This document shows positions 25,770 through 36,659 of a DNA stretch of 64,000 bases, one piece after another. The stretch's first letter is position 1. Every line of letters starts with the position of its first letter. The notes beneath the pieces are model-generated. The model ran no database searches. It was not told the DNA's origin and saw only the letters and a program-made list of their open reading frames with translations. Both the position numbers and the translations under genes were made by a program. The DNA is from Andrena cerasifolii (taxonomy: Eukaryota > Arthropoda > Insecta > Hymenoptera > Andrenidae). Location of the stretch: positions 8,983,001 to 9,047,000 of the forward strand of contig NC_135130.1 of NCBI RefSeq assembly GCF_050908995.1. Direction: 5' to 3'.

Positions 25770-28450
25770 CGCGATGTTTGCCGCGGTTACATCGGTTGCT
25801 GGTGATTTATTTGTCAGGTTAGACTGGCTAAGTGCGTAGCATTTGATCGATGAAGGATTACGTCTGGACTGGAATTGGGTGAAAACTCTTGGTGGCCCTG
25901 TTTCCACTGATTATTGGTACCTATTTGGGGCGTCCGGTGGGAGAGCGGAGATTATCGGAGCAGGCTCGAACGCGAGACAGCCAATTATCGCGTGTGCGCG
26001 ATCGATAAAACCTCTCGTCCACCCCCTCTGGCGATCGTATCGGCGCGTTTGCCCGGGTCGATACTGATTTCGTTGGTATCTCGCGGAGCGGCTGTAATTT
26101 GATCGGTCTCTGGGTCCCTCGGTCCCTCGACCTGGGGGTAGCCGAGTAGCGCCAGGGGTAGAGGAGATCCGTTCGATCGGCTTGCTAGGCAACGCTAGGT
26201 GGCTAGAAAAAGAGGTCACCGGCAACCAGCCGCCGCCACGGCTCTTTTTCCTTCTGCTCGCTCCGCTCTCCGTCCGGCGCGGCGTTCCTCTCCGCGCGGC
26301 CTATTTTCGCGAAAATACACGAGCCCCCTCCCCCGTATGAAAAGCGCGCGCTGCGGCGAAACAGGGACAAAGAGGAGACCGAGAGAAACAGCGGCCGGAG
26401 GGAAGAGGGTCGACTCACTTCGACTCGACTCGGCTCGACTCCACCGATGGAGGCAGAGGGAGATGCAGATACCTAACGACGCCACGAGGAGTGGAAAAAA
26501 GATCTTTTGTCGAGAAGTGCGCGCCTCCCTCGTGTACCCACACCCCCGTGCCCACTCGTAATTCCCGGGGAAATAGGGTTCACGTTTCGACGAGAGCTCG
26601 TCCACGTACACATCCACTTTCTGCCGTGCGTACATTCCCGCGCACATTCTCTCGTCCCTCCTTCCTTTCTTATCCGATCTTTTTCTCCTCGCTCCGCGTG
26701 TCTCTGTTTTCCCTACTCTCTCTCTCTGTTTACTCGTCCCCTCGGGGTTTCCCTCGCGCCGCCAACGCGGGTTGGATAGTCGATCTCGCGGAGGACTTGG
26801 GTACGTAAGTACTTGGTTGCGAGATTTTAACGGGGACGCGACGCTCCCTGCGATCGAACGGTGCCAGGCTGTCCCCTTTTCCATTTTCGAATGCTTGAAC
26901 TCATACTCTAGAAGGAAGTCGGCGTCGACGCGGCAGTCTCTATTCAAACGATCAGAATGTACTCCGACGAAAGCGCGACAGCGTTGAACTCACCGCGCGG
27001 AATTGCAGAGGAATTGCGGGAGCCGGGTCGAGCAATATCGAGATGCAAAGGGAGCTCGGCTCGCATTGTCCGCGTCTACCTGTCCTCCGCGACGACGTGC
27101 CCGTGTTCCCAGTTGTCAGTCGCCAGTTGCCAGTTCCCAGCGCGTTTCGCGGCATTGTGCAGCGGCACGGAACGCAGCCGCGAGCACGTGCGACGAATAA
27201 AGGCGAAACTAATGACACACTGAGGGATTCGGGACAGCCACGGCGCGAAATAAAGCCGGGAAACCGGGGGGAAGAATGGCCACCCGTGACTTTTCCCTGG
27301 CTCCCGCGCTCTTCCGGCCCCCGTCCCGTTGTACCTCCTCGCGGGGGACGTTTGTAACGCGGCGACAACTCGAAACAATGCCGGCGCGTTTCCTCCCTTT
27401 CGGTCGCTGGAGTCGCAGCCGAGGCTGGATGCCAGGGGAGCGCTGAAGTCTCTCAACGGACGAGTGACAGCGACGCGCTTCATTTCTCTTGCAATTTGTC
27501 GAACAGCGCGCGGAAAGTCCAAGTGTCAGAGATATTTCGGCACGGTAAGCACGAGAGAGAAAAAAATACATTTCCACCTGTCCGCGCCCGTAAACATTTC
27601 CCACTTGGACGCGCTGTCAAGGATATGCCTTCCGTTGTTCCTGTGCTCTGGTTTCCAGCATTTCACGCGAGTCGATCCGATATTCGATCGACAGACGTCG
27701 CGGTGACGCAAACCACCCTTTGAAGCCGCTTTCCGCGCGAACGGAATGCCGGCCTGTTTGTCGCGGCAAGCCAACTTTCCCCGTGTCCCTATTTTCCGGT
27801 GAACGCCGCCCCATTCTTCCCCTCTTTCGCCCCATTTTCCCGTTCGGAAACTTGCAGCTCTTCGGCAAGTTTAGCTGGCGATAGCATCGATTCTTTCTCT
27901 GTGGGGCACTTGTCGCGGAGATGATTCCACTTTTTCCTTCCTCCAGGCAACCGGTTGAATGTCGCTCGAGGAGGATTTCTTTCTTCCTTCCTCCCTTCCC
28001 GTACCTTCGGCTGGAGATTGGAGAATTTAAATGTGGCAAGTTCCGCGGGATGTTTAGAAATATGCGCTTCGAGATGGCAGCGCAACGCTTCCTTCACCGA
28101 AAGTTCGTTCCACCGCTAATCGCGGACTTGTTGCCCGTGCCCCTAATTGTCGAGCGTGTTCCGCAAAATCCGGAGGAACCTCGGGGATCGCGAAAGGGCA
28201 TCGTAAAAGTGAACGTGAGCGAGAAACTCGAGAGCTGCCTCTAACGTAATTCTTAATGAGTCGTTGCGCAACGCGACGTCGTCCAACGGTCGTTCGATTC
28301 GATTCGATTCGACTCGGCTGGATTCGATTCCAATCTCGAGCTACTCGGTAGTTCTCGAAATCGTCTGGATCGTTGACCCTTGGACCGTGCAGGCCGCGTC
28401 AAAGTTTCTTTGTACGGTTAGTCATTTTCCAGTGAGCGAGAAAACACCGG
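25770..28450 (+). other. Intron 1, third part: no supported feature
   Basis: CpG-rich intron sequence. Short degenerate GATTC/GACTC-type repeats occur near 26413-26445 and 28297-28330. The 243-codon frame on the minus strand at 26216-26947 is arginine/glutamate-rich low-complexity sequence and I do not call it a gene. Confidence 0.5.
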
Positions 28451-29660
28451 ATAGGGTAAAGTAGCCGAATATGAGACACATTTCTTAATTATTATTACTA
28501 TTTATTAAACGGGAATTCCCATGGTGTACAAAAGAAAAAGCAGACAAGTTCAATGTGCAGAGTCTGAGCGCTAAAACCGTGTCCCCGGTTTCTTGAAAAC
28601 ATCTAAGAACAGTTTTATTAAAATTCGATACACGTTTTAAAAGAATAATATGTATTCTTTAGCAACCTACTGAAAAGTACTGCAACAAAGATTTGGTCTT
28701 CATAATAAAATAAGAACGAAAGTCATTCAAATAAGGCGAATGTCCCAATTTCTGCTCATGTCCCCATTTCTAAACATTTCGTACTTTTCTTATTATTATA
28801 TGCGTCACGTTTGTACTACAGTTGCAAGAAAATAATTCTAAATTATTTAAAAATTTTATTACAGCATTATATATTTAATTATAAATTACTAATAGTTAAG
28901 CATCTTGAAATATCTTTCTTAAATAGTTTTTCAATTGGTTGATTTATTATTAAAGAATTAATCAATTACTCTGCAAATTTTCATCGCAAACAAATTTTTT
29001 ACACATTCTTCATGACGAGTTACCTCTTAAATCAGCAGAAATTGGGACATTCGCCTTACGCAGATAAATTAAATTGCTTCCTAATATGAGACCTAGTTTG
29101 TTTTTTCCTGAAACTTACTTTTTCTTTATTTCCTTATAAATTCGGCATGTGAAATCTATTTCCTCACTACCGCTGTCTTCGTAGGCCCACCACCGAGGTC
29201 TTCATGGGCCCACCACGCCCATCGTAACACTTTATACGCACACTTAACCTATTGTTCACCTAGCACATCTGAAGAATAAAGACCTGTGCAAAACAAGCGT
29301 TCTGTATCATAATTTTCTATCTTAATCACTTTCATCGTTCAGAACAATTTCTTCTTCACTCTTATCGGTTGAACTTTCGCGGGTCTCATATTCGGAAACA
29401 ATAACACGATAACTACTAAGTAGCTTCGAAGTTAAGTCTGCATCATTTAATGCTATACAACTAGTAAGCCTTAACCTCCATTGCAAGCACTGTACAACAG
29501 TATCTGTAAAAATCATTACCCACTTACCACTTTAGAGGTATTTGTAATTTCATCTAACCACTCCAAAAACTTTCTGCAACGTATTTCAGAAATATGTGCT
29601 TGCTCAAGACGCTCAATTAATTACAATGTCACTGTGCAGACAAAGCAACAAATGCACAGT
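28451..29660. mobile_element. AT-rich composite repeat island, nested elements
   Basis: Composition drops sharply to AT-rich. A 13-base inverted pair, CCGAATATGAGAC at 28465-28477 and its reverse complement at 29383-29395, may mark an older element into which the small TIR element at 28732-29058 inserted. The motif AATATGAGACC also occurs once more, at about 29081. A 63-codon minus-strand frame (29322-29516) with an acidic tail could be the end of a decayed transposase, but I do not recognise it. Confidence 0.45.
28732..29058. mobile_element. Small TIR element, family 1, copy A
   Basis: About 327 bp bounded by terminal inverted repeats TAAGGCGAATGTCCCAATTT, extending to about 25 bases (through CTGCT). 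The interior is AT-rich and non-coding. It is closely similar to copy B at 55718-56546, sharing for example CTTATTATTATA, ATCTTGAAATATCTTTCTTA and GCAAATTTTGATCGCAAAC-like blocks. Because the ends read TA-AGG and CCT-TA, a TA target duplication (as in Tc1/mariner) is possible but cannot be told from the repeat itself. Confidence 0.8.
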
Positions 29661-29672
29661 TAGTTAGTAAAT

Positions 29673-29914
29673 AGGGCAGATGTCCCATTTACTGTCAGTG
29701 TCCCTATTACTGCCACTTTATCTATTTCACTTTAAAAAAAACGTAACGTATGAAGAATAGACGTATAAAGAATGTACTACAATAATAAGAAGAACAGTCC
29801 CAAATTTATGATAAATTCTTTTTTACGCTATTCTTCATACGTTGCGTGTTTATTAAATAAAATAAATGAAGTGGCAGCAATAGGGGCGCTGGCAGTAATT
29901 GGGACATTTCCCCT
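29673..29914. mobile_element. Small TIR element, related family
   Basis: About 242 bp. Ends: GGGCAGATGTCCCATTTACT on the left and, on the reverse strand, GGGGAAATGTCCCAATTACT on the right. Inner matches TGCCACTT and ATTCTTCATACGTT are also inverted, so the arms continue inward. The block ATGTCCCA(A/T)TT is shared with family 1 ends, which suggests a distant relation. No coding capacity. Confidence 0.65.
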
Positions 29915-32900
29915 GCATAGCATCGCTGTGACATTCAAGAGTTCTGTAGCGGAGATAAGCTGGGGTCTCGTATTAGAAGAGACTCGAATTATTACCTGAA
30001 ACTTGATCCGAAACATTTTCCCTGACATCGCTAACGATCGCTTCGATTCTGTACAGCGTCGAAGCTTTCACGCGAGAGATCCTACGAGACCCGTGTTCGA
30101 AATATCCCAGCACCGGTTATAGCAGCAACGACCAACGCATGGCTGCTATCTCTGCTCTAGAATCTTTGGGGCAACGCGGCTCTTTTCCATGCCTCCGGTC
30201 GTTAGGCGGACGGAAGGTTGGAACGGCGGCGATTAACGTCACGGAAGCTTCGAGGGGGCTCGGCCGGTGGTTCTTGGACACGGTTTAAATATTTACAGGT
30301 CATTGAGAAGCGTAGAAAAGGGCCCGGAACAGTGTGTAGCGAGCGGTGGAGGGAACAATAGCACGCGCGCACCGTTCCCTTTCAATTCCCGTCTGTTGCG
30401 CGAGACGAGACGAGGGAAACGCGAAACGTGAAACGCGAGACGGACCGCGACGGCGCGCGTCGCGTCGGGCCAAAGGGTAGGGGATAAGGGGAGATAAATC
30501 GTGGTCGAAGGTGGTGTCCCTAGTGGGGGGGGGGGGAGGGAAGGTTCGCGTCCCCAGTAGGAGAAGGTTGTGGTAGGTCGCGAGACCAAAATGGACGACG
30601 ATCGGTTGCCTTGGCAACGGATTGGGCGGAGCCACAACGTCCGAGGGGGGCGGAGCCTCTACGCCTTGGCGGCCATTATTGATCCCCACTCCGACAGGTA
30701 TCGCCGCCTGGCGGGCAAACCTTCAACAACCGGATCCTCGTTTTCCCCGCGCTTTTCACGGACCGCTCGCTTTTCCTGCCTTCGACAAAACCCAACACCA
30801 TGCCAGGAAAAACTGGTCCCAGCTTGGAGCTTTCATTTTCCCAGAATAATCCATACGCTGAACGCGAGACACCGGCGTAAATGGACCCTTTGATGCCGGA
30901 GACGCGTCCTTTAGCAAACATTTATTCCAAAATGCAAATGGACCGGTTCCACCCGATTCGTCGCGCGTTCCCGTCGCTGCGAGTTCCGTCAGTAACGAAA
31001 ACACTGACGTTATCGCCGCGCAATAATCGCCGGCCGCGTGTATACCGCATAATTAGCTCGGGAGTTTGTGCGCTAATTAGCTGTGCCATCTGCGGGCGCA
31101 ATTACTCAGGCTGCGCCAGGCCTTCCGAAAGGTCGACGAAAGAATAAGACGAACGAATAGTCGCGCGGGGGCCGAAATGCTCTTCGCAAAGTGCTCGCGC
31201 AAACGGCACTTGAGCGCTCGCATTACAAGCGCCGCGCCGGCCTCGAGGACCTAAGTAGTAGCGCCTATTAATGTTGATTTATCGTTTAATTGACCGCCGC
31301 GCCGGATCACGCGTGTGCCTTTGAGTTTGCTGAGCCGCGTGGGAGGGTTGTTGCGGGAGCTCGTGCGGCAGTTTGTTGACTTAGCCGTAGAATCAACGTA
31401 AACATATTTGGATGGGCCAGACGGCGTTCCACTTCAGGCTTCCATCAATGGGACCGGTAGAAATAGAGTGACCTCCAGTCTTAGGATTCTCACGTTCTTT
31501 TCAGCGTGCCCCGTCTGGATGCTCTAACGCGTTAACCCTCGAGCGGGCGCGCTTTCTCAACTCCGTTCGCCGATCTCCGTGTTTCCTTCATTAGGTCTCG
31601 GTAAGACAAACATTCTCTCCGAGCGATCGTGTGTTTCAAGAACCCTCTATGATGCTTGTGCCAGTTGATTTTCATATTTGATGTTAATAATGTTTTACGT
31701 ATACTATTTTTGTGTTTTTAAATAAATTTACTGCGTTTTTGGATACATTGGTAATATTTTCCCGTCGCATTTAAGTTAAGTTACCACTGTCAACGGAGAA
31801 ACCGTTTCTGAAGTGTAATAAGGAGGCTGAAATGATTATTTTCAACTGATGAACCGAGTTCACCACGCACCTGCTCGTGTACCTCTCATTGGCGCGCCCG
31901 CCCGAGGATTAAGAGTGGTACCAAGTCGATGAAAATTTGTGAGAATGTTCCTTCTAATCTTCCTGATGTGCTCCAAAAATTTTAAACGAATTCATACAAC
32001 GGTTGCTGAGTTACAACGATTTTAATTCGCACTGATTTTACACGTACTCTTATGGAAAGAGACGACCTTTACAGATAAAACAGCTGAAAAAGTGTTGAAG
32101 AAATGGTACCAATGTTTTCAATTTTTTTGTACGCGTAGTATACGAGTAGATGAAAGTATCTGCCGAGTTTCAATTGTTTTCACTACACCGTTTTAAAGAA
32201 ATAAATTATAACTTGAGAAGATTGTGAATTCAAGGCATTTTCACTGCCAAAAGTTTAGCAGATAATGCTTGAGAAAGCATTTGTATAGTGAAAAATACCT
32301 TCCTAGGAGCAAAAATAAGACTCCAACTGTCCTTCGAGGTCCTTACATCTAGATTTACTATGCGTAACGCAGAGATATTCAAGTACTTCAAGTTTCATAT
32401 ACTTTTGTCTAATATTGTACGTCCTTAATGCGTTTGCCTACTTTAACGCCTGGCTGCGTTTCACCCACTTCCCTGTTTCTCGTCCACCCGCGCTGTGTGG
32501 AGGTAAGGAAATCTCGAGCGAAAATAAGCAGGGTCGCGTGGCATCGCCTCTCGAACTTTTTTCTGGCTACTTCCCTGTCGCATTTCTACCGGCGATTGTG
32601 CAGATAGTCCGGTGTTGCTGGCCGTAACGAGGCCGGAAATACCTTGTGGCAATCGAAGCTGGTCAGTTTCATCGGGATGCTTGACACGGTGATCGCGTTT
32701 AATAGTCGACGCGCAGGCCGACCTTCAATTAGCGATCGCTCGTTGCTACTTGTTCCCTGGCGTCGAATTTATCGCGTTAACGAAGCCCCGGAGTAAACCG
32801 ACCGTGAGAATTCACCGTTCCATCCTCGATCACCCCTTTAACGTCGTCCCCGCTCGCGGTGTATGAATAATGGATATCATTAATCGGGGCAACGTCAAGC

Positions 32901-33238
32901 TTCCGTTCCTTGCCTCCGCTTTCCAGTTTTTTTCCCCGTCGCGTCGTTTTACGATCAAAGAATCGCATTATCGACTCCCCTTTCCTTTTCACGATCGAGC
33001 GCGCGGCGACACATCGCCGCTAAATAGAAGGGGCTTTAATGTAGGTCAAAGATGAATCCCCGTCGCTGGTTAGCGGCCTCGGGAATAGAAATGTCTCTGT
33101 CGCTGGCGGTAAGAATAAGGTCGAAGTTGAACGGTTGTTTAGCGGGGTGAAAGACGATCGAAATGCCAGTAGACGCGCGGAGCCATCGAACCGTGGCGTT
33201 CGACGGATTCGTGACTTTAACGGTGGTGTTTCTTACAG
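29915..33238 (+). other. Intron 1, last part
   Basis: CpG-rich sequence up to about 31640, then an AT-rich stretch (about 31640-32430) that may be old repeat DNA without visible ends, then CpG-rich sequence again. A run of 12 G lies at 30525-30536. The intron closes with TTTCTTACAG before exon 2. No gene is supported. Confidence 0.5.
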
Positions 33239-33490
33239 ATCCTCGTGGAATACGACGACGTAGAGTGGCAAAGAAGAGAATGGCTATCGCCGCACAGGGA
33301 CGCGGTGTTCTCGTTCTTCCTGGTGGAGAAAGGTCTTTACTGGGCCGAGCGACCAGATCCAAGGCACGCCAGCCTCATCGCCATCGATCACCACAACCAC
33401 GCGAATAACAACCACCACCATCACCGTATCAACGGGAAACCCCTGAGGGGTGCCACCGCTGTCGCGAACACGGTCGCCTGGCCAGCTCTC
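33239..33490 (+). CDS. Kdm3: KDM3/JMJD1C-like histone demethylase, exon 2 (residues 53-136)
   Basis: 84 codons in phase 0 on both sides, between TTTCTTACAG and GTAAGT. The exon continues the conserved N-terminal region: ILVEYDDVEWQRREWL followed by FFLVEKGLYWAERPDP. Vertebrate KDM3 proteins have VEFDDLEWDKREWVKV and FLVEYHLIWAKRNDP-type segments in the same place, and a WPAL motif closes the block there as it does here. Residues 103-114 (about 33389-33424) form a histidine/asparagine-rich stretch that the vertebrate proteins lack. The role of this region in the family is not the catalytic step; it may fold as a chromatin-reader-like module, which is inference. Confidence 0.94.
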
Positions 33491-33786
33491 GTAAGTCTGC
33501 CGGTGTTCTTCCATTCGCCTCGCAGCTTCTTCCAAGTTCGCCTTATCGATTAGTCCAGCCCTCCACGACTTTCACGCCCACGCCTCGCGAGTATCGTCGA
33601 CGCGAGGCTTCCAAACTGTCCACCCTCGCGAGAACGTGTTCGGAAAATTGCAATCTCAAGTTTCCCGGCGGATTTCCATAGAAACTGCCCGCAATCTTGC
33701 CGGCGTCTAGAGCCACGGTTCCCTGTTCTGTGGACCCGACTTTTAATCGCAATTAGCCGGAAATGTAGAGACGCGGTAGCGTCTCG

Positions 33787-34902
33787 ACGCCAAGTACATG
33801 AAAGACACCCTGTATATGTCGACTGTCGCTACCGCTATCATTTACTCGTCGTTTCGGCTAATCTGACCTTACCTGAAACTTATTTCATTAATATCTCATC
33901 ACGCCAGCAATATTTCATAAATTTAAAGGCGTTTTTCTGATGTAGACCGCGTATAAGCTTTCGAATGAGACGAAATTCAATAAAATCGGTGCACGCATGA
34001 CAGAGATATCGTAATATCGTCTCATGGATCTGTCGGAAACGGTAAGATTTTGTTTTTCTTCTCCAAGAAAATTTTCGTCAGTATAATACGTATACGCGTT
34101 ACACGCATATCTCCAGACAAAACGAACTAACACATGTTTCGTTCGTCAATCTCTTTCTTCGCTATGCAAACCACTCCAAATTTTGCCAGCTTACCGTCAA
34201 GTTATAATCAAATTAGATAAGTTGTCAAAATTTGAGATGCCACGTGTTTTTACAAATATGTATCGTTGTACCATTGAATTGCAACCAAAATGCAGTCTGA
34301 AACACAAGGTAAGTTGGCCAAATTTCAAATACAACATGTTTGTATATCATCAAACTGTTTTTAATTTGTATTATATTACTGGAACTAGTAAAACTGTTAA
34401 ACGTCATTTTAAAAGTAGAAAAAAATACGCCAAGTACATGAAAAAAATAGAAGGTAATAATAAATATAATATTAAAAATTACCTGAAGTCATTCCCTACT
34501 ATGCAAATTATCTTTGTAAAAAGAAGTGAGGTCCCCATAAAGAACTTGAAGAAAGTAAAAAAATTACGCCAAGTACATGAAATCAAATAAATCACAAAAA
34601 TAGAAGGTAATAATAATAAAAGAAAGAAAAAAGATGTGAAATCAAAATGAGCTGCAAGTACATAAAGGTGCTTTCCAACTGCGCTTATGACACAACTACA
34701 TATACTATAAAAAATGTGTTAAACAATATTAAGCAGATATATTATTATACAAATAAATATTTTAATAATAATAAAAATTTTATTCAAAATACTTGACGCC
34801 TTTATGTACTTGCAGCTGATTTTGATTTCACATCTTTTTCCTTTTTCTTATTATTATTATCTTATATTTTTTGTGATTTATTTGATTTCATGTACTTGGC
34901 GT
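33787..34902. repeat. Dispersed 17-mer, three direct copies and one inverted
   Basis: The 17-mer ACGCCAAGTACATGAAA occurs at 33787-33803, 34427-34443 and 34566-34582, and inverted at 34886-34902. The copies at 34427 and 34566 are both followed by ATAGAAGGTAATAATA, with a short insertion in the second. The first and last copies could be the ends of one 1.1-kb element, but the flanking bases beyond the 17-mer do not match, so the boundaries are uncertain. Confidence 0.7.
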
Positions 34903-34935
34903 AATTTTTTTACTTTTTTCAAGTTTTTTTACGGG
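34558..34935. repeat. Hairpin-forming inverted repeat in intron 2
   Basis: The left arm (about 34558-34680) and right arm (about 34795-34920) are inverted copies with small differences. Paired blocks include TACGCCAAGTACATGAAATC, AAAGATGTGAAATCAAAAT and GCTGCAAGTACATAAAGG. The spacer of about 115 bases is AT-rich. No coding capacity. Confidence 0.75.
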
Positions 34936-35029
34936 GATTTTCATTACCCGTCGCGGGTCGGCGACTAATCGAATAGCGAGCGAAGAACGAGCGTGCTCTA
35001 ATTGTCGGTCAACTGGAATCCACTTGCAG

Positions 35030-35143
35030 ACATTCTACCCCCTGGTGGCGCGTGCCGAGCTACCGGAAGACGCGATGCCCCTCGAGTTTATGCAGGATCG
35101 GAGGTTGGACTTTGTCGACTACTCCAAGCTGAAACAGTTCACC
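35030..35143 (+). CDS. Kdm3: KDM3/JMJD1C-like histone demethylase, exon 3 (residues 137-174)
   Basis: 38 codons, phase 0 at both ends, between CCACTTGCAG and GTGAGT. It begins TFYPLVARAELP directly after WPAL of exon 2. Vertebrate KDM3 proteins read WPALTFKPLV or WPALTFTPLV at this point, so the splice junction restores a conserved block. It continues MPLEFMQDRRLDFVDY, matching the VEFLVDKQLDFL segment of JMJD1C. This is strong support both for the intron and for family assignment. Confidence 0.93.
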
Positions 35144-35966
35144 GTGAGTATTACCATGCCTACTATACCCCCTAGCTTGTTGAATTCGTCGCGTCGCGGG
35201 CAAGGATTAAGCGGGTAGGTACGTTTTCCACTCTGTCTCGAGTATTCTAAAACGGCCCAGTTCTATACTCTGCAGCTTCTCACTGATTAGGCACGATAGG
35301 GTTCCTGGCCGATTAATAGCCACGCGAGTTTCCTCGGGCGGCCAAGCCACTTCACAACTGGCAAGTTACTTCGTTAGGGAGGAGAGGAAACTTGGGAACA
35401 AGTTCCGAGGCTGTTGACCTATCCGACAGGCTCCGGGGAGTCGTTGCTGCGTCTGCGTGTAATCTTTCGGGGGGCGATGATCCTAGGCGGCAGCCGAACC
35501 TCGCGATTAGGTCAACCAGACCCTGGCTGACGGGTTAGCAGTGACGCGTGGTATTTCGATGAATTATTGCGCTCGAAATGGGAGTGGGTACTCGTGGATC
35601 CGAGGCTCTCGACGAGTTGGCTGATCCCACGAGCTAAACAATCGTGTTTCCCAATAATCGGAAGTTCGCGTTCGCCCCTCGAGCAGAAACGGTAAATAGC
35701 CCCGTCTATCAGCAGCGATAAATCGATGAGTGAATCCTCGCCGACCAGTGGGTGGGGCGGTCGAACGTGCTCGAAAAAGTTTTTACGTCGGAGCTCGCGG
35801 GCGTGGATGCGGGGAATTGTTTCCAAGTAATTAAACTAGCGGAACTTTTACCGTTAAAAGTTTACCCAGGTTCGCGGGGACTGTAAGTGGTTCACGTGCG
35901 CCGAGAAGTTTCGCCGAGACCCCGGTCAGGATCAGCTGCAACGGAGTTTCGTGCACCCGATCCTGG

Positions 35967-36659
35967 CTGGTTACTAGGGCTGTTCGAGTACTCGAATATT
36001 CGAGTAGCTTGAAATCCGGACCGAGTCGAGACTCGGTTTCCGAGCCGAGCCGAGTACTCGAAAGAAGCGAGCGGCTCGAATAGAACCGAGAACTCGAATT
36101 TTTTCGAGCGGCTCGAATAGAACCGAGTAGCTTGAATAGAACCGAGAACTCGAATTTTTTCGAGCGGCTCGAATAGAACCGAGTAGCTTGAATAGAACCG
36201 AGAACTCGAATTTTTTCGAGCGGCTCGAATAGAACCGAGAACTCGAATTTTTTTGAGCGGCTCGAAGAAAACCGAGCGGCCAAAAGAACCGAGCGTAGTT
36301 TGAAGCTTGAATGTTTCGCATATTTTAGAATATGTTTATATACTTGATAATGGTTTGTAATGATTATTATTATTATTACTTCGACTTTATTTATTTCCAA
36401 TAGTTAGAGAATACTTTCATTTGCAGTTTACATTTTAATTACTCACATGCTTGAATGTTTGCATTGATCCACCGAAAAAATTGATGTGATCCAAGTAGGA
36501 ATTGGCAACGCAGACGATCCGATTTCTCGCTTTTCTTCGAGCTACTCGGTTCTCTCGAGGCGCCCGCTTTTTTCGAGTACTCGGCTCGGTTCGGTTCTTC
36601 GAGCCGAGTCAGGCTCGGCTCGCTTGTTCCGAGTACTCGAACAGCTCCACAGTGGTTAC
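35967..36659. mobile_element. Non-autonomous hAT-like element with internal minisatellite
   Basis: The element spans 35975-36651. Ends: TAGGGCTGTTCGAGTACTCG on the left; on the reverse strand the right end reads TGTGGAGCTGTTCGAGTACT. Flanking octamers CTGGTTAC (35967-35974) and GTGGTTAC (36652-36659) differ at one base and fit an 8-bp target duplication, as made by hAT elements. The TAGGGCTG-type end is also common in that superfamily. The interior is non-coding; the 189-codon minus-strand frame over it merely reflects the tandem repeats. Inserted in intron 3. Confidence 0.7.
36068..36290. repeat. Minisatellite with 37- and 56-base units
   Basis: CGAGCGGCTCG recurs at 36068, 36105, 36161 and 36217, and a variant at 36254, giving spacings of 37, 56, 56 and 37 bases. 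The 56-base unit is the 37-base unit plus a 19-base partial duplication (TAGCTTGAATAGAACCGAG). The whole array lies inside the hAT-like element. Confidence 0.85.

Larger units (their letters stand above)
33491..35029 (+). other. Intron 2 with repeat cluster
   Basis: 1.5-kb intron, GTAAGT to CCACTTGCAG. From about 33780 to 34935 it is AT-rich and repetitive (see the separate repeat entries). The 135-codon lysine-rich plus-strand frame at 34183-34590 lies in this repeat DNA and contains repeated lysine codons; I do not call it a gene. Confidence 0.7.

Noticed and set aside
34183..34590. 135-codon lysine-rich frame in intron 2
   Set aside because: It runs through the AT-rich repeat cluster, including copies of the 17-mer, and stays open because of A-rich composition.
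35831..36400. 189-codon minus-strand frame with repeated SRSKKFEFSVLF units
   Set aside because: The peptide repeats are simply the minisatellite of the hAT-like element translated.
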